Assembly (NCBI GenBank): GCA_002292165.1 | Contig: DBBK01000263.1 | Location: 4,405 to 17,004, forward strand | Length of the DNA stretch: 12,600 nt | Source: Brevundimonas sp. UBA986 | GTDB taxonomy: Bacteria; Pseudomonadota; Alphaproteobacteria; Caulobacterales; Caulobacteraceae | Direction of reading: 5' to 3' | Shown here: piece after piece, positions 1-5,790 of the stretch | Numbering within the stretch: position 1 is the first letter of the stretch | Layout: each line of letters starts with the position of its first letter | Notes under the pieces: generated by a model | Databases searched by the model: none | What the model was told of the DNA's origin: nothing | Seen by the model: only the letters and a program-made list of their open reading frames with translations | Program-made: the position numbers and the translations under genes

Positions 1-54
1 GGCCAGAGCGGCGGCGGCGGCGGCCGACAGGGCCATCAGATGACGAATGGTCAT
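1..54 (-). CDS. Start of an exported protein, cut by the window edge
   Basis: Only the first 18 codons are present, reading MTIRHLMALSAAAAAALA toward the left edge. A charged start (R4, H5) followed by an unbroken Leu/Ala stretch is the beginning of a signal peptide; whether a lipobox Cys follows cannot be seen. The start is fixed by a good ribosome-binding site: the minus strand reads AAGGAAGG, then seven bases, then ATG. The opening resembles that of the lipoprotein at 620-913 (MTVRRIALITAGLAAL), and the gene is the fourth in a same-strand row of small exported proteins, so it may well be another of that set. The mature protein and its function are unknown. Confidence 0.6.
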   Translation of the reverse strand, partial: MTIRHLMALSAAAAAALA

Positions 55-87
55 GGGAATTCCTTCCTTTTCCGCGGGATCGTGAAG

Positions 88-100
88 CCCCGCAACGGGG
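88..100 (-). other. Small GC hairpin in the leader of the left-edge gene
   Basis: CCCCG-CAA-CGGGG forms a 5-bp stem with a three-base loop about 34 bases upstream of the start codon at 54. It lies between the putative terminator at 131-154 and the ribosome-binding site, so it would be in the 5' untranslated region. No T-tract follows it on either strand. It may stabilise the message or may be chance in GC-rich DNA. Confidence 0.3.
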
Positions 101-130
101 AGCTAACGACCGCCCGGACCAAACCGCAAG

Positions 131-154
131 TTAAAAACATCACGCGTTCGTGAT
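131..154 (-). terminator. Possible intrinsic terminator after the Ala-rich lipoprotein
   Basis: On the minus strand ATCACG-AACG-CGTGAT makes a perfect 6-bp stem with a four-base loop, followed by GTTTTTAA. It lies about 65 bases past the stop of the gene at 220-513, where a terminator would be expected. The stem is short and half AT, so it could instead be an operator or part of the promoter of the gene starting at 54. The rest of 155-219 shows nothing I recognise. Confidence 0.4.
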
Positions 155-219
155 TGCCGATTATGGTGCAGTGCGAGGTCGGAGCGCGCTCGTCCGGACC
201 CGGAACGGACCGAAGCGGC

Positions 220-513
220 TCAGTGTGGGGCGGGTTCAGGCAGGGGGCGGGTGGTCGGTGCGCCCGTCTCCGGAAGCCCTGCGGCCTCGGCGGCCTGGGT
301 GCCGGCCTTGAGCGCGGTCTCGCCCGCTTCGGCGGCGTCGGCATTGGCCCGGGCGGCGTCGGCGGCGGCCTGATCGGCGGAGGCGGAGGCCGCGTCTGCC
401 GAAGCCTGGGCGCTCTTTTCCGGGTGATCGGAGTGGCAGGCCGCGAGGGCCAGAGCGACGACGGCCAGAACGGCGCCGAACAGGGGCGCGGTCTTCGACG
501 GGCGGTGGGTCAT
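220..513 (-). CDS. Small Ala-rich lipoprotein, Lpp/OprI-like alanine zipper
   Basis: A 97-residue lipoprotein. Residues 1-25 are a signal peptide ending in the lipobox LALAAC, so Cys26 would be acylated; His at +2 does not signal inner-membrane retention by the E. coli Lol rule. Residues about 34-75 are almost pure Ala/Asp/Glu/Ser with Ala at heptad-like spacing (ASADQAAADAARANADAAEA), the look of the alanine-zipper coiled coils of Lpp and Pseudomonas OprI. Unlike those proteins it ends in a Pro-rich tail (RPLPEPAPH) with no terminal Lys, so the classical covalent link to peptidoglycan is not expected. Start ATG at 513 has GGGAG seven bases upstream. It is third in the minus-strand lipoprotein row. 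Coiled-coil assignment is from reading the repeat; true homology to Lpp is unproven. Confidence 0.8.
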   Translation of the reverse strand: MTHRPSKTAPLFGAVLAVVALALAACHSDHPEKSAQASADAASASADQAAADAARANADAAEAGETALKAGTQAAEAAGLPETGAPTTRPLPEPAPH

Positions 514-581
514 GGCGGGCTCCCGGCGGGCGGGCGCCGGACCCGCATCCCGGCGTAACGCGACGAGCCGCTGGGACGCAA

Positions 582-612
582 GAGGACGCCGCCACGCAGT
601 GACGACGTCCTC
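582..612 (-). other. Hairpin between two lipoprotein genes
   Basis: GAGGACG at 582-588 pairs perfectly with CGTCCTC at 606-612 around a 17-base loop, directly downstream of the stop at 620 on the minus strand. No T-tract follows, so it is not a standard intrinsic terminator. It could protect or process the transcript joining the two lipoprotein genes. Besides this the 106-base gap holds the ribosome-binding site of the next gene and nothing else I recognise. Confidence 0.25.
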
Positions 613-619
613 GAAGCCG

Positions 620-913
620 TCAGTGCTTCGGGGCCATGGCGCTGTCGGAGGCCGGCGCCATCTTGTCGGCGGCGGGCGCCATGGCGTGATCGGCCGGGGC
701 CATCGCGCTGTCCGACGGGGCCATGGCGCTGCTCGAGGCGGGCGCCATCTTGTCGGCGGCCGGGGCCATGGCGCTGTCCGAGGCCGGGGCCATCGATCCT
801 TCAGCGGCGGGGGCCATGGGGGTTTCGGCCTTCTCGTCCGGCGCCGGCTTGCAGGCGGCGATCGAAAGGGCGGCGAGGCCGGCGGTGATGAGTGCGATGC
901 GGCGAACGGTCAT
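620..913 (-). CDS. Small lipoprotein built of MAP-type repeats
   Basis: A 97-residue lipoprotein. The signal peptide (residues 1-20) ends in LSIAAC, making Cys21 the acylated residue, with Lys at +2. After a short charged linker (KPAPDEKAET) the rest of the protein is nine imperfect copies of a 7-8 residue unit, Met-Ala-Pro-Ala/Ser with Ser/Asp/Lys/His between (for example MAPASDSA, MAPAADK, MAPADHA), ending MAPKH. There is no globular domain. The start ATG at 913 follows GAGGGA by eight bases. The neighbour at 1043-1393 has related GAMA/SAMAPA repeats, so the two are probably duplicates. Function is unknown; the regular Met with scattered His and Asp would be compatible with metal binding or a disordered surface spacer, but this is speculation. 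Confidence 0.8.
   Translation of the reverse strand: MTVRRIALITAGLAALSIAACKPAPDEKAETPMAPAAEGSMAPASDSAMAPAADKMAPASSSAMAPSDSAMAPADHAMAPAADKMAPASDSAMAPKH
631..804. repeat. Two near-identical 87-base in-frame direct repeats
   Basis: Within the repeat lipoprotein gene the block beginning at 631 recurs at 718, an offset of 87 bases or exactly 29 codons. The 19-base core at 654-672 is identical to 741-759. Near the right end the second copy carries one extra codon (SDS instead of DH). The nucleotide identity, beyond what the protein repeat needs, suggests a recent duplication or gene conversion; repeats of this kind can expand or contract in frame. Confidence 0.75.
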
Positions 914-1042
914 GGAACAGTCCCTCTGTCGGCGATCGGCGAGACGATGTGTCGCGCCTTTGATCGTCCCTTCGAGGGCCGGTCCGTCCGCGCCCTCGAC
1001 CCGCTTACGCGGACGAGGGGCGAAGGGTTACAGAATTAGACG

Positions 1043-1393
1043 TCAGTGCGGGGCGGTCGGGCCGCTGGAGGCGCCGGCGGGCGACAGGGTCCCCTTGGTC
1101 GCGGCGATGGTTTCCTGCGAGGTCGGCGGGTGGTCGGTGGTCGCCGGGGCCATGGCGGAGCCGGAAGCCGGGGCCATCGCCCCCGAGGCCGGGGCGGACG
1201 ACGACATAGCTCCGCTGGACGTGGCCATCGCTCCCGAGCTCGCCGGAGCGTTGGCCGAGGCGTTCGATCCGGCATCGCTCGCCGACATCGCGCCCTCGGT
1301 CGAGGCCGCGGGGGCGGTTTCCTCGGCGGGCTTCTGGCAGGCTGCGACGGATAGCGCAGCGGCGCCGGCGGCGAGGATCATCAGTCTTTTCAT
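1043..1393 (-). CDS. Small Ser/Ala/Met-rich lipoprotein
   Basis: A 116-residue lipoprotein. I choose ATG at 1393 rather than a longer in-frame start because it begins a clean signal peptide, MKRLMILAAGAAALSVAAC, with lipobox LSVAAC and acylated Cys19 (Gln at +2), and has GGGAG seven bases upstream; the longer frame is Arg/Pro/Ser-rich and overlaps motA. The mature chain is low complexity: Ser/Ala/Asn-rich, then repeats SGAMATSSGAMSSS and SGAMAPASGSAMAP, then a tail with Asp-His-Pro-Pro and TAPH at the C-terminus. The MAPA units match those of the gene at 620-913, and both that neighbour and the one at 220 also end in His. Function unknown. Confidence 0.78.
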   Translation of the reverse strand: MKRLMILAAGAAALSVAACQKPAEETAPAASTEGAMSASDAGSNASANAPASSGAMATSSGAMSSSAPASGAMAPASGSAMAPATTDHPPTSQETIAATKGTLSPAGASSGPTAPH

Positions 1394-1418
1394 GGCGTTC
1401 TCCCGGACGAGATCGCCT

Positions 1419-1431
1419 GGCCGGAACGGCC
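1419..1431. other. Small palindrome upstream of the lipoprotein at 1043
   Basis: GGCCG-GAA-CGGCC is a perfect 5-3-5 inverted repeat about 25 bases before the start codon at 1393, in the leader between motA and the lipoprotein gene. It could fold in the RNA or be a binding site; in this GC-rich DNA chance is also likely. Confidence 0.2.
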
Positions 1432-1493
1432 CGCCGTCATCGGCTCGCGCGATCGTCTCTCGGGGTGAACGAGCTTGAGTGGACTGTGTTCCG

Positions 1494-2360
1494 TCAGTCG
1501 GTGGGCGCGGCGGCCAGGGCCTCTTCCATCTCGGCGAAGGAGGGCTGGGCCGCCGAGGGGATGTCGCCGCGGCCGATTTCGACCGAGATCTGGGCGGCGT
1601 TGCCGTGCAGGTGGGCGACCAGGACCGACTGGATGATCTTGTAGAAGGCGGCTTCCTCATCGACGATCGCGTTCAGACGCGCCGCGAACGGACCGACCAG
1701 GCCGTAGGCCAGGAACACGCCGAGGAAGGTGCCGACGAGCGCCGAGCCGATCATCTCGCCCAGCACGGCCGGGGGTTCGGTGATGGCGCCCATGGTCTTG
1801 ATGATGCCGAGCACGGCCGCGACGATGCCGAGCGCAGGCAGGCCGTCGGCCAGGTTCTGCAGCGCGTGCGGGGCCATGGCGGCCTCGTGGTGGTGCTTCT
1901 CCAGCTGCTTCTCCATGGCGTCCTCGATCTGGTGAGGATCCTCCAGGTTCATCGTCATCATCCGCAGGGTGTCGCAGATGAAATCGATGGCGAAGTGGTC
2001 CTTCATCACCTTGGGATACTTCTGGAAGATGCTGGATTCGCCGGGCTTTTCGATATGACTTTCCAGGGCGATGACGCCCTTGGACTTCATCGTCTTGGTC
2101 AGCTGGAAGAGCAGGGAGAGCAGGTCCTTATAGTCCTGCTTCTTCCACTTCGGCCCGGCGAAGCATTTGCCGAAGCCGCCCATGGCGCCTTTGATGACCC
2201 CGATCGAGTTGGCCATCAGGAAGGCCGCGACGCCGGCGCCGAGGATGGCCATCAGTTCGTGCGGAGCGGCGTGAATGATCACGTCCATCTTGCCGCCGGA
2301 CATCAGGAAGCTGCCGAACACCAGGCCGAACAGCAGCACAATGCCGATAATCTGGAACAT
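1494..2360 (-). CDS. motA: Flagellar motor stator protein MotA
   Basis: MotA is the proton-channel stator subunit that, with MotB, drives flagellar rotation from the inner membrane. This 288-residue protein has the family plan: TM1 about 2-22 and TM2 about 34-52, a large cytoplasmic loop, TM3 about 172-190 and TM4 about 203-224. The loop holds ALESHIEKP with Glu100 in the place of E. coli Glu98 and Lys92/Lys94 near the Arg90 position; these charged residues contact the rotor. The channel prolines are present (Pro175 in DGLPALGI, Pro224 in VGPF). Length is normal and the C-terminus is acidic. No motB is next to it. The start at 2360 has only a weak ribosome-binding site (GAGGA is 13 bases away). 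It lies 84 bases after the acyl-CoA synthetase, on the same strand. Confidence 0.95.
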   Translation of the reverse strand: MFQIIGIVLLFGLVFGSFLMSGGKMDVIIHAAPHELMAILGAGVAAFLMANSIGVIKGAMGGFGKCFAGPKWKKQDYKDLLSLLFQLTKTMKSKGVIALESHIEKPGESSIFQKYPKVMKDHFAIDFICDTLRMMTMNLEDPHQIEDAMEKQLEKHHHEAAMAPHALQNLADGLPALGIVAAVLGIIKTMGAITEPPAVLGEMIGSALVGTFLGVFLAYGLVGPFAARLNAIVDEEAAFYKIIQSVLVAHLHGNAAQISVEIGRGDIPSAAQPSFAEMEEALAAAPTD

Positions 2361-2403
2361 GAAGGGCCCAACGTCCTCGAAGGAGAGGCCGCGACCATCG
2401 CCG

Positions 2404-2437
2404 TTAATGATTAAGGGGCGGTTGCGATTTGCCGCCC
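2404..2437 (-). terminator. Hairpin after the acyl-CoA synthetase, with adjoining palindrome
   Basis: On the minus strand GGGCGG and CCGCCC (2416-2421 with 2432-2437) form a 6-bp GC stem with a 10-base loop just past the stop at 2445, followed by CTTAATC rather than a full T-tract. This may be a weak terminator. The next bases include a perfect AT-rich palindrome TTAATGATTAA (2404-2414), conspicuous in GC-rich DNA and placed where the motA promoter or an operator would be. The two TTAA halves are three bases apart, not the seven of a CtrA box. Confidence 0.35.
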
Positions 2438-2444
2438 GACGTTC

Positions 2445-4244
2445 TCAGAGCCGGTTTTCGCCGCTGATGATGGTCGCCAGGATCGCCGGGGTCAGCTTCT
2501 GATAGCCGGACTTGCCGCCGCGCACATAGATCGTCCCGTCGGTCTTGGCCGGATCGAAGCCCTCGGCGACCAGATCGACCTTGCGGTATTTGAAGGTGCC
2601 GGTGGTCTCCACCGTCTTGGCGATGCGGACGAAGACCGGCCGCGCATAGGGCGGCAGCTGTTCGTCGGCATAGTCGGAGAAGGCCTTGGCCGAGAACTTG
2701 CCCTCGGGGATGATGGTCACCATCCCGGCCTTGCCTTCGGTGAAGGGCACGGGGACGCCGTAGGCGATGACTTCCTGGACGCCCGGCGCCTCGGCCAGTC
2801 GCTGCTCGACCTCGGAGGTGGAGACGTTCTCGCCCTTCCAGCGGAAGGTGTCGCCGATCCGGTCGATGAAATAGAGATAGCCCTCGGAGTCCTGACGCAT
2901 CAGGTCGCCGGTGCGGAACCATTTGTCGCCGCGCGCGAAGACGTCGGTGAGGATCTTCTTCTCGGACGCGGCCTTGTCGGCATAGCCGGAGAAGTCATGG
3001 CGGACGTCGTTGCCGATGGCGCCGATGGCCTCGCCGATCTCGCCGGGCCGGGCTTCCTCGCACAGGCCGTTGGCCCCGCGGACGGGCTCGTTGGAATCGA
3101 CGTCGAAGCGGACCAGACGGATGTTGATCTGCTTCTTGAGCAGCTTGGGCACCCGGCCGATGGCGCCCTGTTTGCCGTCGAAGTTGAACAGGGAGACGTT
3201 GCCCTCGGTCGAGCCGTAGAACTCCAGGATGTCGGGAATCTTGAACCGGCTCTGGAACTCGGGCCAGACGTCGGGGCGCAGGCCGTTGCCGAAGGCCAGC
3301 CTCAGCTTGTGGGCGCGATCGTCCTCACCGGGCGGGCAGTTGACCAGATAGCGGCACAGCTCGCCGATATAGACGAACATGGTCGCCCTGGTGGCCCGGA
3401 CGTCGGCCCAGAAGTTGGTCGCCGAGAAGCGCTTCCTGAGGATCAGCCGGCCGCCGTTCAGCAGGGCCGGGCCGATGCCGACCAGGCCGCCGGTCGAGTG
3501 GTACAGTGGCAGGACATCATAGATGGCGTCCTGGGGCGTGGAGTTGGTGCAGCCGGCGAAGGCCCGCATATAGGTCCGGGCGCGCGAATGGGGGATGCGC
3601 GCCGCCTTGGGCAGGCCCGTGGTGCCGGAGGTGTAGATGTAGAGGGCGGTGTCGCGGTTGGTCAGGCCTTCGCGCACGGTCTTCGGCGGCCGCACGGAGG
3701 AGGCGCTGCGCACGGCGTTGTCCAGGTTGCGGCGGGCGTCGGCCTCGTCCTCGGACTTCAGGCCCACGACCCACAGCATCAGGCTGCGCGTGGCGAAGGG
3801 CCGGGCCTCCTCGACCTGTTTCCAAGTGCTCTCGTCGGCGACCACCTGGGCCACATTGACGATGTTCAGGCAGTGGGCCAGCGCCTGACCGGTCAGGTTG
3901 GTGTTGATCAGGGCCGTGGCGATGCCGACCTTGGAGAAGCCGATCCAGGCCGCGATGTATTCGATGCGGTTGTGCATCACCAGGCCGACGACGTCCGAGC
4001 GGCGCAGGTTGCGGCTGCGGGCCCAGGCGCCGAAGCGGTTGGCCAGGGCGTCCAGCTCGCGATAGGTGACCTTGCGGGTCTCGTCCTCGATCGCGACGTT
4101 GTCGCCGAACTTGTCGACGGCTTCCTCGAAGTCGTCACAAAGCAGGACCGGGCTGTCCAGCTCGATCGGTTTGATCCGCTTCAGCAGCCGCCGCAGACCA
4201 TTGGCGAATTTGAGGTCGCGCCTGATGTTCGCTGCGAGACCCAT
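2445..4244 (-). CDS. Long-chain acyl-CoA synthetase, FATP type
   Basis: A 599-residue AMP-forming ligase that activates long- or very-long-chain fatty acids to acyl-CoA, probably coupling uptake to beta-oxidation or lipid synthesis. Motifs in order (numbered from this start): P-loop-like YTSGTTGLPK about 204-213; LPLYH about 245; substrate-domain GNGLRPDVW about 319-327; EFYGSTEGN about 341-349; adenylate-binding FRTGDL about 443-448; DRIGDTFRWKGENV about 461-474; and a C-terminal Lys in TGTFKYRK about 548-555. The FRWKGENV and GSTEGN forms are those of the FATP/very-long-chain branch rather than classical FadD. I start at ATG 4244 because the N-terminus MGLAANIRRDLK then resembles the family; GTG at 4256 is an alternative, with AAGG ten bases upstream. 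An in-frame ATG at 4337 lacks a ribosome-binding site. The gene is divergent from the secreted protein at 4519. Confidence 0.92.
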   Translation of the reverse strand: MGLAANIRRDLKFANGLRRLLKRIKPIELDSPVLLCDDFEEAVDKFGDNVAIEDETRKVTYRELDALANRFGAWARSRNLRRSDVVGLVMHNRIEYIAAWIGFSKVGIATALINTNLTGQALAHCLNIVNVAQVVADESTWKQVEEARPFATRSLMLWVVGLKSEDEADARRNLDNAVRSASSVRPPKTVREGLTNRDTALYIYTSGTTGLPKAARIPHSRARTYMRAFAGCTNSTPQDAIYDVLPLYHSTGGLVGIGPALLNGGRLILRKRFSATNFWADVRATRATMFVYIGELCRYLVNCPPGEDDRAHKLRLAFGNGLRPDVWPEFQSRFKIPDILEFYGSTEGNVSLFNFDGKQGAIGRVPKLLKKQINIRLVRFDVDSNEPVRGANGLCEEARPGEIGEAIGAIGNDVRHDFSGYADKAASEKKILTDVFARGDKWFRTGDLMRQDSEGYLYFIDRIGDTFRWKGENVSTSEVEQRLAEAPGVQEVIAYGVPVPFTEGKAGMVTIIPEGKFSAKAFSDYADEQLPPYARPVFVRIAKTVETTGTFKYRKVDLVAEGFDPAKTDGTIYVRGGKSGYQKLTPAILATIISGENRL

Positions 4245-4431
4245 GATTGCCGTCACTCCGTATGCGCCTTCTGTTCTCCTGATGGACAACCCGCCCGCCC
4301 GGGTCAACTCGCGGGCGAATTCAGAACGATGCTCCATGAGGTTTTGGGCGGTCCGTGGCGCCGTTGCGCCGGTAACGCACGGTCAAGTTTCGGCTTTCAG
4401 GGGATTTGAAAGGACGTCAGTTTTCGTCGGC

Positions 4432-4460
4432 TTGATCCGGAGCCAAGCGCGACGTTAAAT
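4432..4460 (+). promoter_or_regulatory. Candidate promoter for the secreted protein gene
   Basis: TTGATC (4432-4437) and TTAAAT (4455-4460) are separated by 17 bases and lie 58 bases before the start codon at 4519, a reasonable sigma-70-like arrangement. The match is by eye only. The rest of the 274-base divergent gap (4245-4518) shows no gene; on the minus strand it must also hold the acyl-CoA synthetase promoter, which I could not place with confidence. Confidence 0.3.
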
Positions 4461-4518
4461 CGCACAACGCCGGTCGTCGGATCGTCCGAATGAATTATCG
4501 GCGGGGGGAGTTTTCGAG

Positions 4519-4995
4519 ATGCGCCGTCTTTCCATCGCCGCCGGTCTGTTCGCCATGCTCGCCGCCGTCGCGGCGCCCGCGCTGGCCCAGGACTATGACG
4601 CCGACACCACCTACGGAAACCTGGAGCTCCAGGCCGGCTTCACGCCCGACCCGGCTTTGGTCAGCCTGCAGGCGGGCGGATCGATCGACGCCTCGACCCG
4701 GTTCGACAGCTGCCAGGGCTTCATCGCCCAGGCGCCGGACGTGCGGCTGATGTGGAGCGGTTCGACCAAGGGCGGTTCGCCGATCAAGATTTCGGTCGTG
4801 TCCAATGCCGACACCACCCTGGTGGTCAATGCCCCGGACGGCAGCTGGCACTGCGACGACGACAGCGGCGAGGATTCCAACCCCTCCCTGACCCTGACGC
4901 CCCAGAACGGCCGCTACGAAATCTGGGTCGGCACCTATACCTCGGGCGAGACCAAGAATTCGGTTCTGTCGGTATCGGAAGTCACCAGCTTCTAA
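4519..4995 (+). CDS. Secreted beta-rich protein, PPC-domain-like
   Basis: A 158-residue protein with a clear signal peptide cleaved after residue 23 (APALA before QDYD), so it is periplasmic or secreted. The mature part alternates short beta strands: YGNLELQAGF, VRLMWSG, PIKISVVSNADTTLVVNAP, then GRYEIWVGTY and SVLSVSEV. The ending, where NGRYEIWVGTY follows an acidic loop (DDDSGEDSNP, about 113-122), resembles the bacterial pre-peptidase C-terminal (PPC) beta-sandwich, but there is no attached protease domain. Cys65 and Cys112 are the only mature cysteines and could form a disulfide; the acidic loop could bind calcium. The start has GGGGGAG eight bases upstream. It is followed by a hairpin terminator and appears to be monocistronic. 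Function unknown; the fold assignment is by resemblance. Confidence 0.85.
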   Translation: MRRLSIAAGLFAMLAAVAAPALAQDYDADTTYGNLELQAGFTPDPALVSLQAGGSIDASTRFDSCQGFIAQAPDVRLMWSGSTKGGSPIKISVVSNADTTLVVNAPDGSWHCDDDSGEDSNPSLTLTPQNGRYEIWVGTYTSGETKNSVLSVSEVTSF

Positions 4996-5008
4996 GGCCG
5001 GTTCAAGC

Positions 5009-5024
5009 CTTGCCTTAAGGCAAG
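5009..5024. other. Perfect 16-base palindrome after the secreted protein gene
   Basis: CTTGCCTTAAGGCAAG is a perfect palindrome 13 bases past the stop codon at 4995. As RNA it gives a 6-bp stem with loop TTAA, but no T-tract follows. It precedes the stronger hairpin at 5042-5067 and may be part of a tandem termination/processing region or a protein-binding site. Confidence 0.4.
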
Positions 5025-5041
5025 CGGCGCCGTGAGGAGCG

Positions 5042-5077
5042 GTTGTCGTCACGATTGTGGCGACAACGGTGTTTCTT
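5042..5077 (+). terminator. Probable intrinsic terminator
   Basis: Bases 5042-5052 pair with 5057-5067 in an 11-bp stem (one G-T wobble) closed by the four-base loop GATT, followed within three bases by TGTTTCTT. Stem quality is good, the T-tract only moderate. Placement after the gene at 4519-4995 suggests termination; because it is about 80 bases before the start at 5149 it could alternatively lie in the leader of that gene. Confidence 0.45.
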
Positions 5078-5148
5078 CCGGGCAGTGACGATTTGGCGGA
5101 ACCCGGATCGGTGGCGGATGTTCTTTCTCCGAACTTTTGGAGGATACA

Positions 5149-5685
5149 ATGTCCGTCACCTATACTGGCGATGAAGTCGCCCCGACTACTGAAGATGTCT
5201 ATGTGCCGTCCTTCGCGCGCCGTCCGGCGAAGCAGAAGAAGGTGCGCGCCTGGATGGTCCTGGCCCCCATCGCGGCGGTCGCCCTGATCGGCGGCGGCGC
5301 GGCGGTGCTGATGTCCAGCGGTGGCGAACCCGCCCAACCGCTGGCGGAGCCGGCCCCGGCCCCGGCCCCGACCCCGATAGTCCAGCCGACGCCCGCCCCG
5401 GTCGTCCAGGCTCCGGTCGCCGCCGTTCCGGTCGAGGCCACGCCGGCTCCGGCCGTCCGTCAGGCTCCGGCCCCCGTCGCCCGTCGCGAAAGCGCCCCGG
5501 TCCGTCCGGCCGCCCGTCCGGCGCCCCGCGTCGAGACCCCGGCCCCGACCGGTCCGCAGCCCTACGCTGGCGCGACGTCTTCGCTGAACGCCACGGTTCC
5601 GGCCCCGCGCGTCGTAACGCCTTCGATCCCGGCGCCCACCCCGGCGGCTCCTGCGCCGGTGATCGTGGTCCAGCCCCTGAACTAA
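5149..5685 (+). CDS. Single-pass membrane protein with Pro/Ala-rich tail
   Basis: A 178-residue protein of unknown function. Residues 1-33 are a short N-terminal segment ending in a basic patch (RRPAKQKKVR), 34-56 are one membrane span (AWMVLAPIAAVALIGGGAAV), and the remaining 120 residues are Pro/Ala/Val-rich with tandem PA and APV units, ending PVIVVQPLN. The positive-inside rule puts the tail in the periplasm. There is no TonB, SPOR or LysM domain to identify a partner. ATG 5149 is chosen because GGAGG lies five bases upstream; an in-frame ATG at 5137 has no such site. The architecture and the VIVVQPL ending resemble the larger protein at 10103-11263 (QIVVAPL), so they may be related. A likely role is as a periplasm-spanning or wall-contacting stalk, but this is inference. 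Confidence 0.8.
   Translation: MSVTYTGDEVAPTTEDVYVPSFARRPAKQKKVRAWMVLAPIAAVALIGGGAAVLMSSGGEPAQPLAEPAPAPAPTPIVQPTPAPVVQAPVAAVPVEATPAPAVRQAPAPVARRESAPVRPAARPAPRVETPAPTGPQPYAGATSSLNATVPAPRVVTPSIPAPTPAAPAPVIVVQPLN
5350..5373 (+). repeat. Hexanucleotide tandem repeat coding for Pro-Ala
   Basis: Three perfect CCGGCC units and one CCGACC variant in a row encode PAPAPAPT at the start of the periplasmic tail of the gene at 5149. Gain or loss of a unit would keep the reading frame, so tail length could vary between strains. Confidence 0.7.
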
Positions 5686-5745
5686 CGTGTGAGCTAACGT
5701 CTGCGCGTTAGGGTCCGCGCTTGAGTTTGCGGACCTGAAATGAAG

Positions 5746-5778
5746 AGGCCCCGGTGGAGCGATCCGCCGGGGCCTTTT
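5746..5778 (+). terminator. Strong intrinsic terminator between convergent genes
   Basis: AGGCCCCGG (5746-5754) pairs perfectly with CCGGGGCCT (5767-5775). A T-G wobble and three further pairs extend the stem around a GCGA tetraloop, and TTTT (5775-5778) follows. It ends transcription of the plus-strand gene at 5149-5685 and, being symmetrical, may also limit read-through from the convergent dehydrogenase gene. Two smaller hairpins precede it, CTAACG/CGTTAG around 5694-5711 and GGTCCGC/GCGGACC at 5712-5735. Confidence 0.85.
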
Positions 5779-5790
5779 GCTGCCTGAGGC

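Noticed and set aside
631..820. Repeated GGCCATGG blocks as a CRISPR-like or mobile repeat
   Set aside because: The repeats are in frame and explained by repeated Met-Ala-Pro codons of a lipoprotein; spacers are not unique and spacing is not uniform.
1394..1660. N-terminal extension of the lipoprotein at 1043-1393 into motA
   Set aside because: The extension is Arg/Pro/Ser-rich shadow sequence and would hide the signal peptide that starts at 1393.
2404..2414. TTAATGATTAA as a CtrA binding site
   Set aside because: CtrA boxes need about seven bases between TTAA halves; here there are three.
4245..4337. 31-residue N-terminal extension of the acyl-CoA synthetase from ATG 4337
   Set aside because: No ribosome-binding site before 4337, and the extension is unlike the N-terminus of the family; ATG 4244 or GTG 4256 is better.
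2997..4409. 470-codon plus-strand open frame opposite the acyl-CoA synthetase
   Set aside because: Antisense shadow of a gene with complete adenylate-ligase motifs; no ribosome-binding site or recognisable protein.
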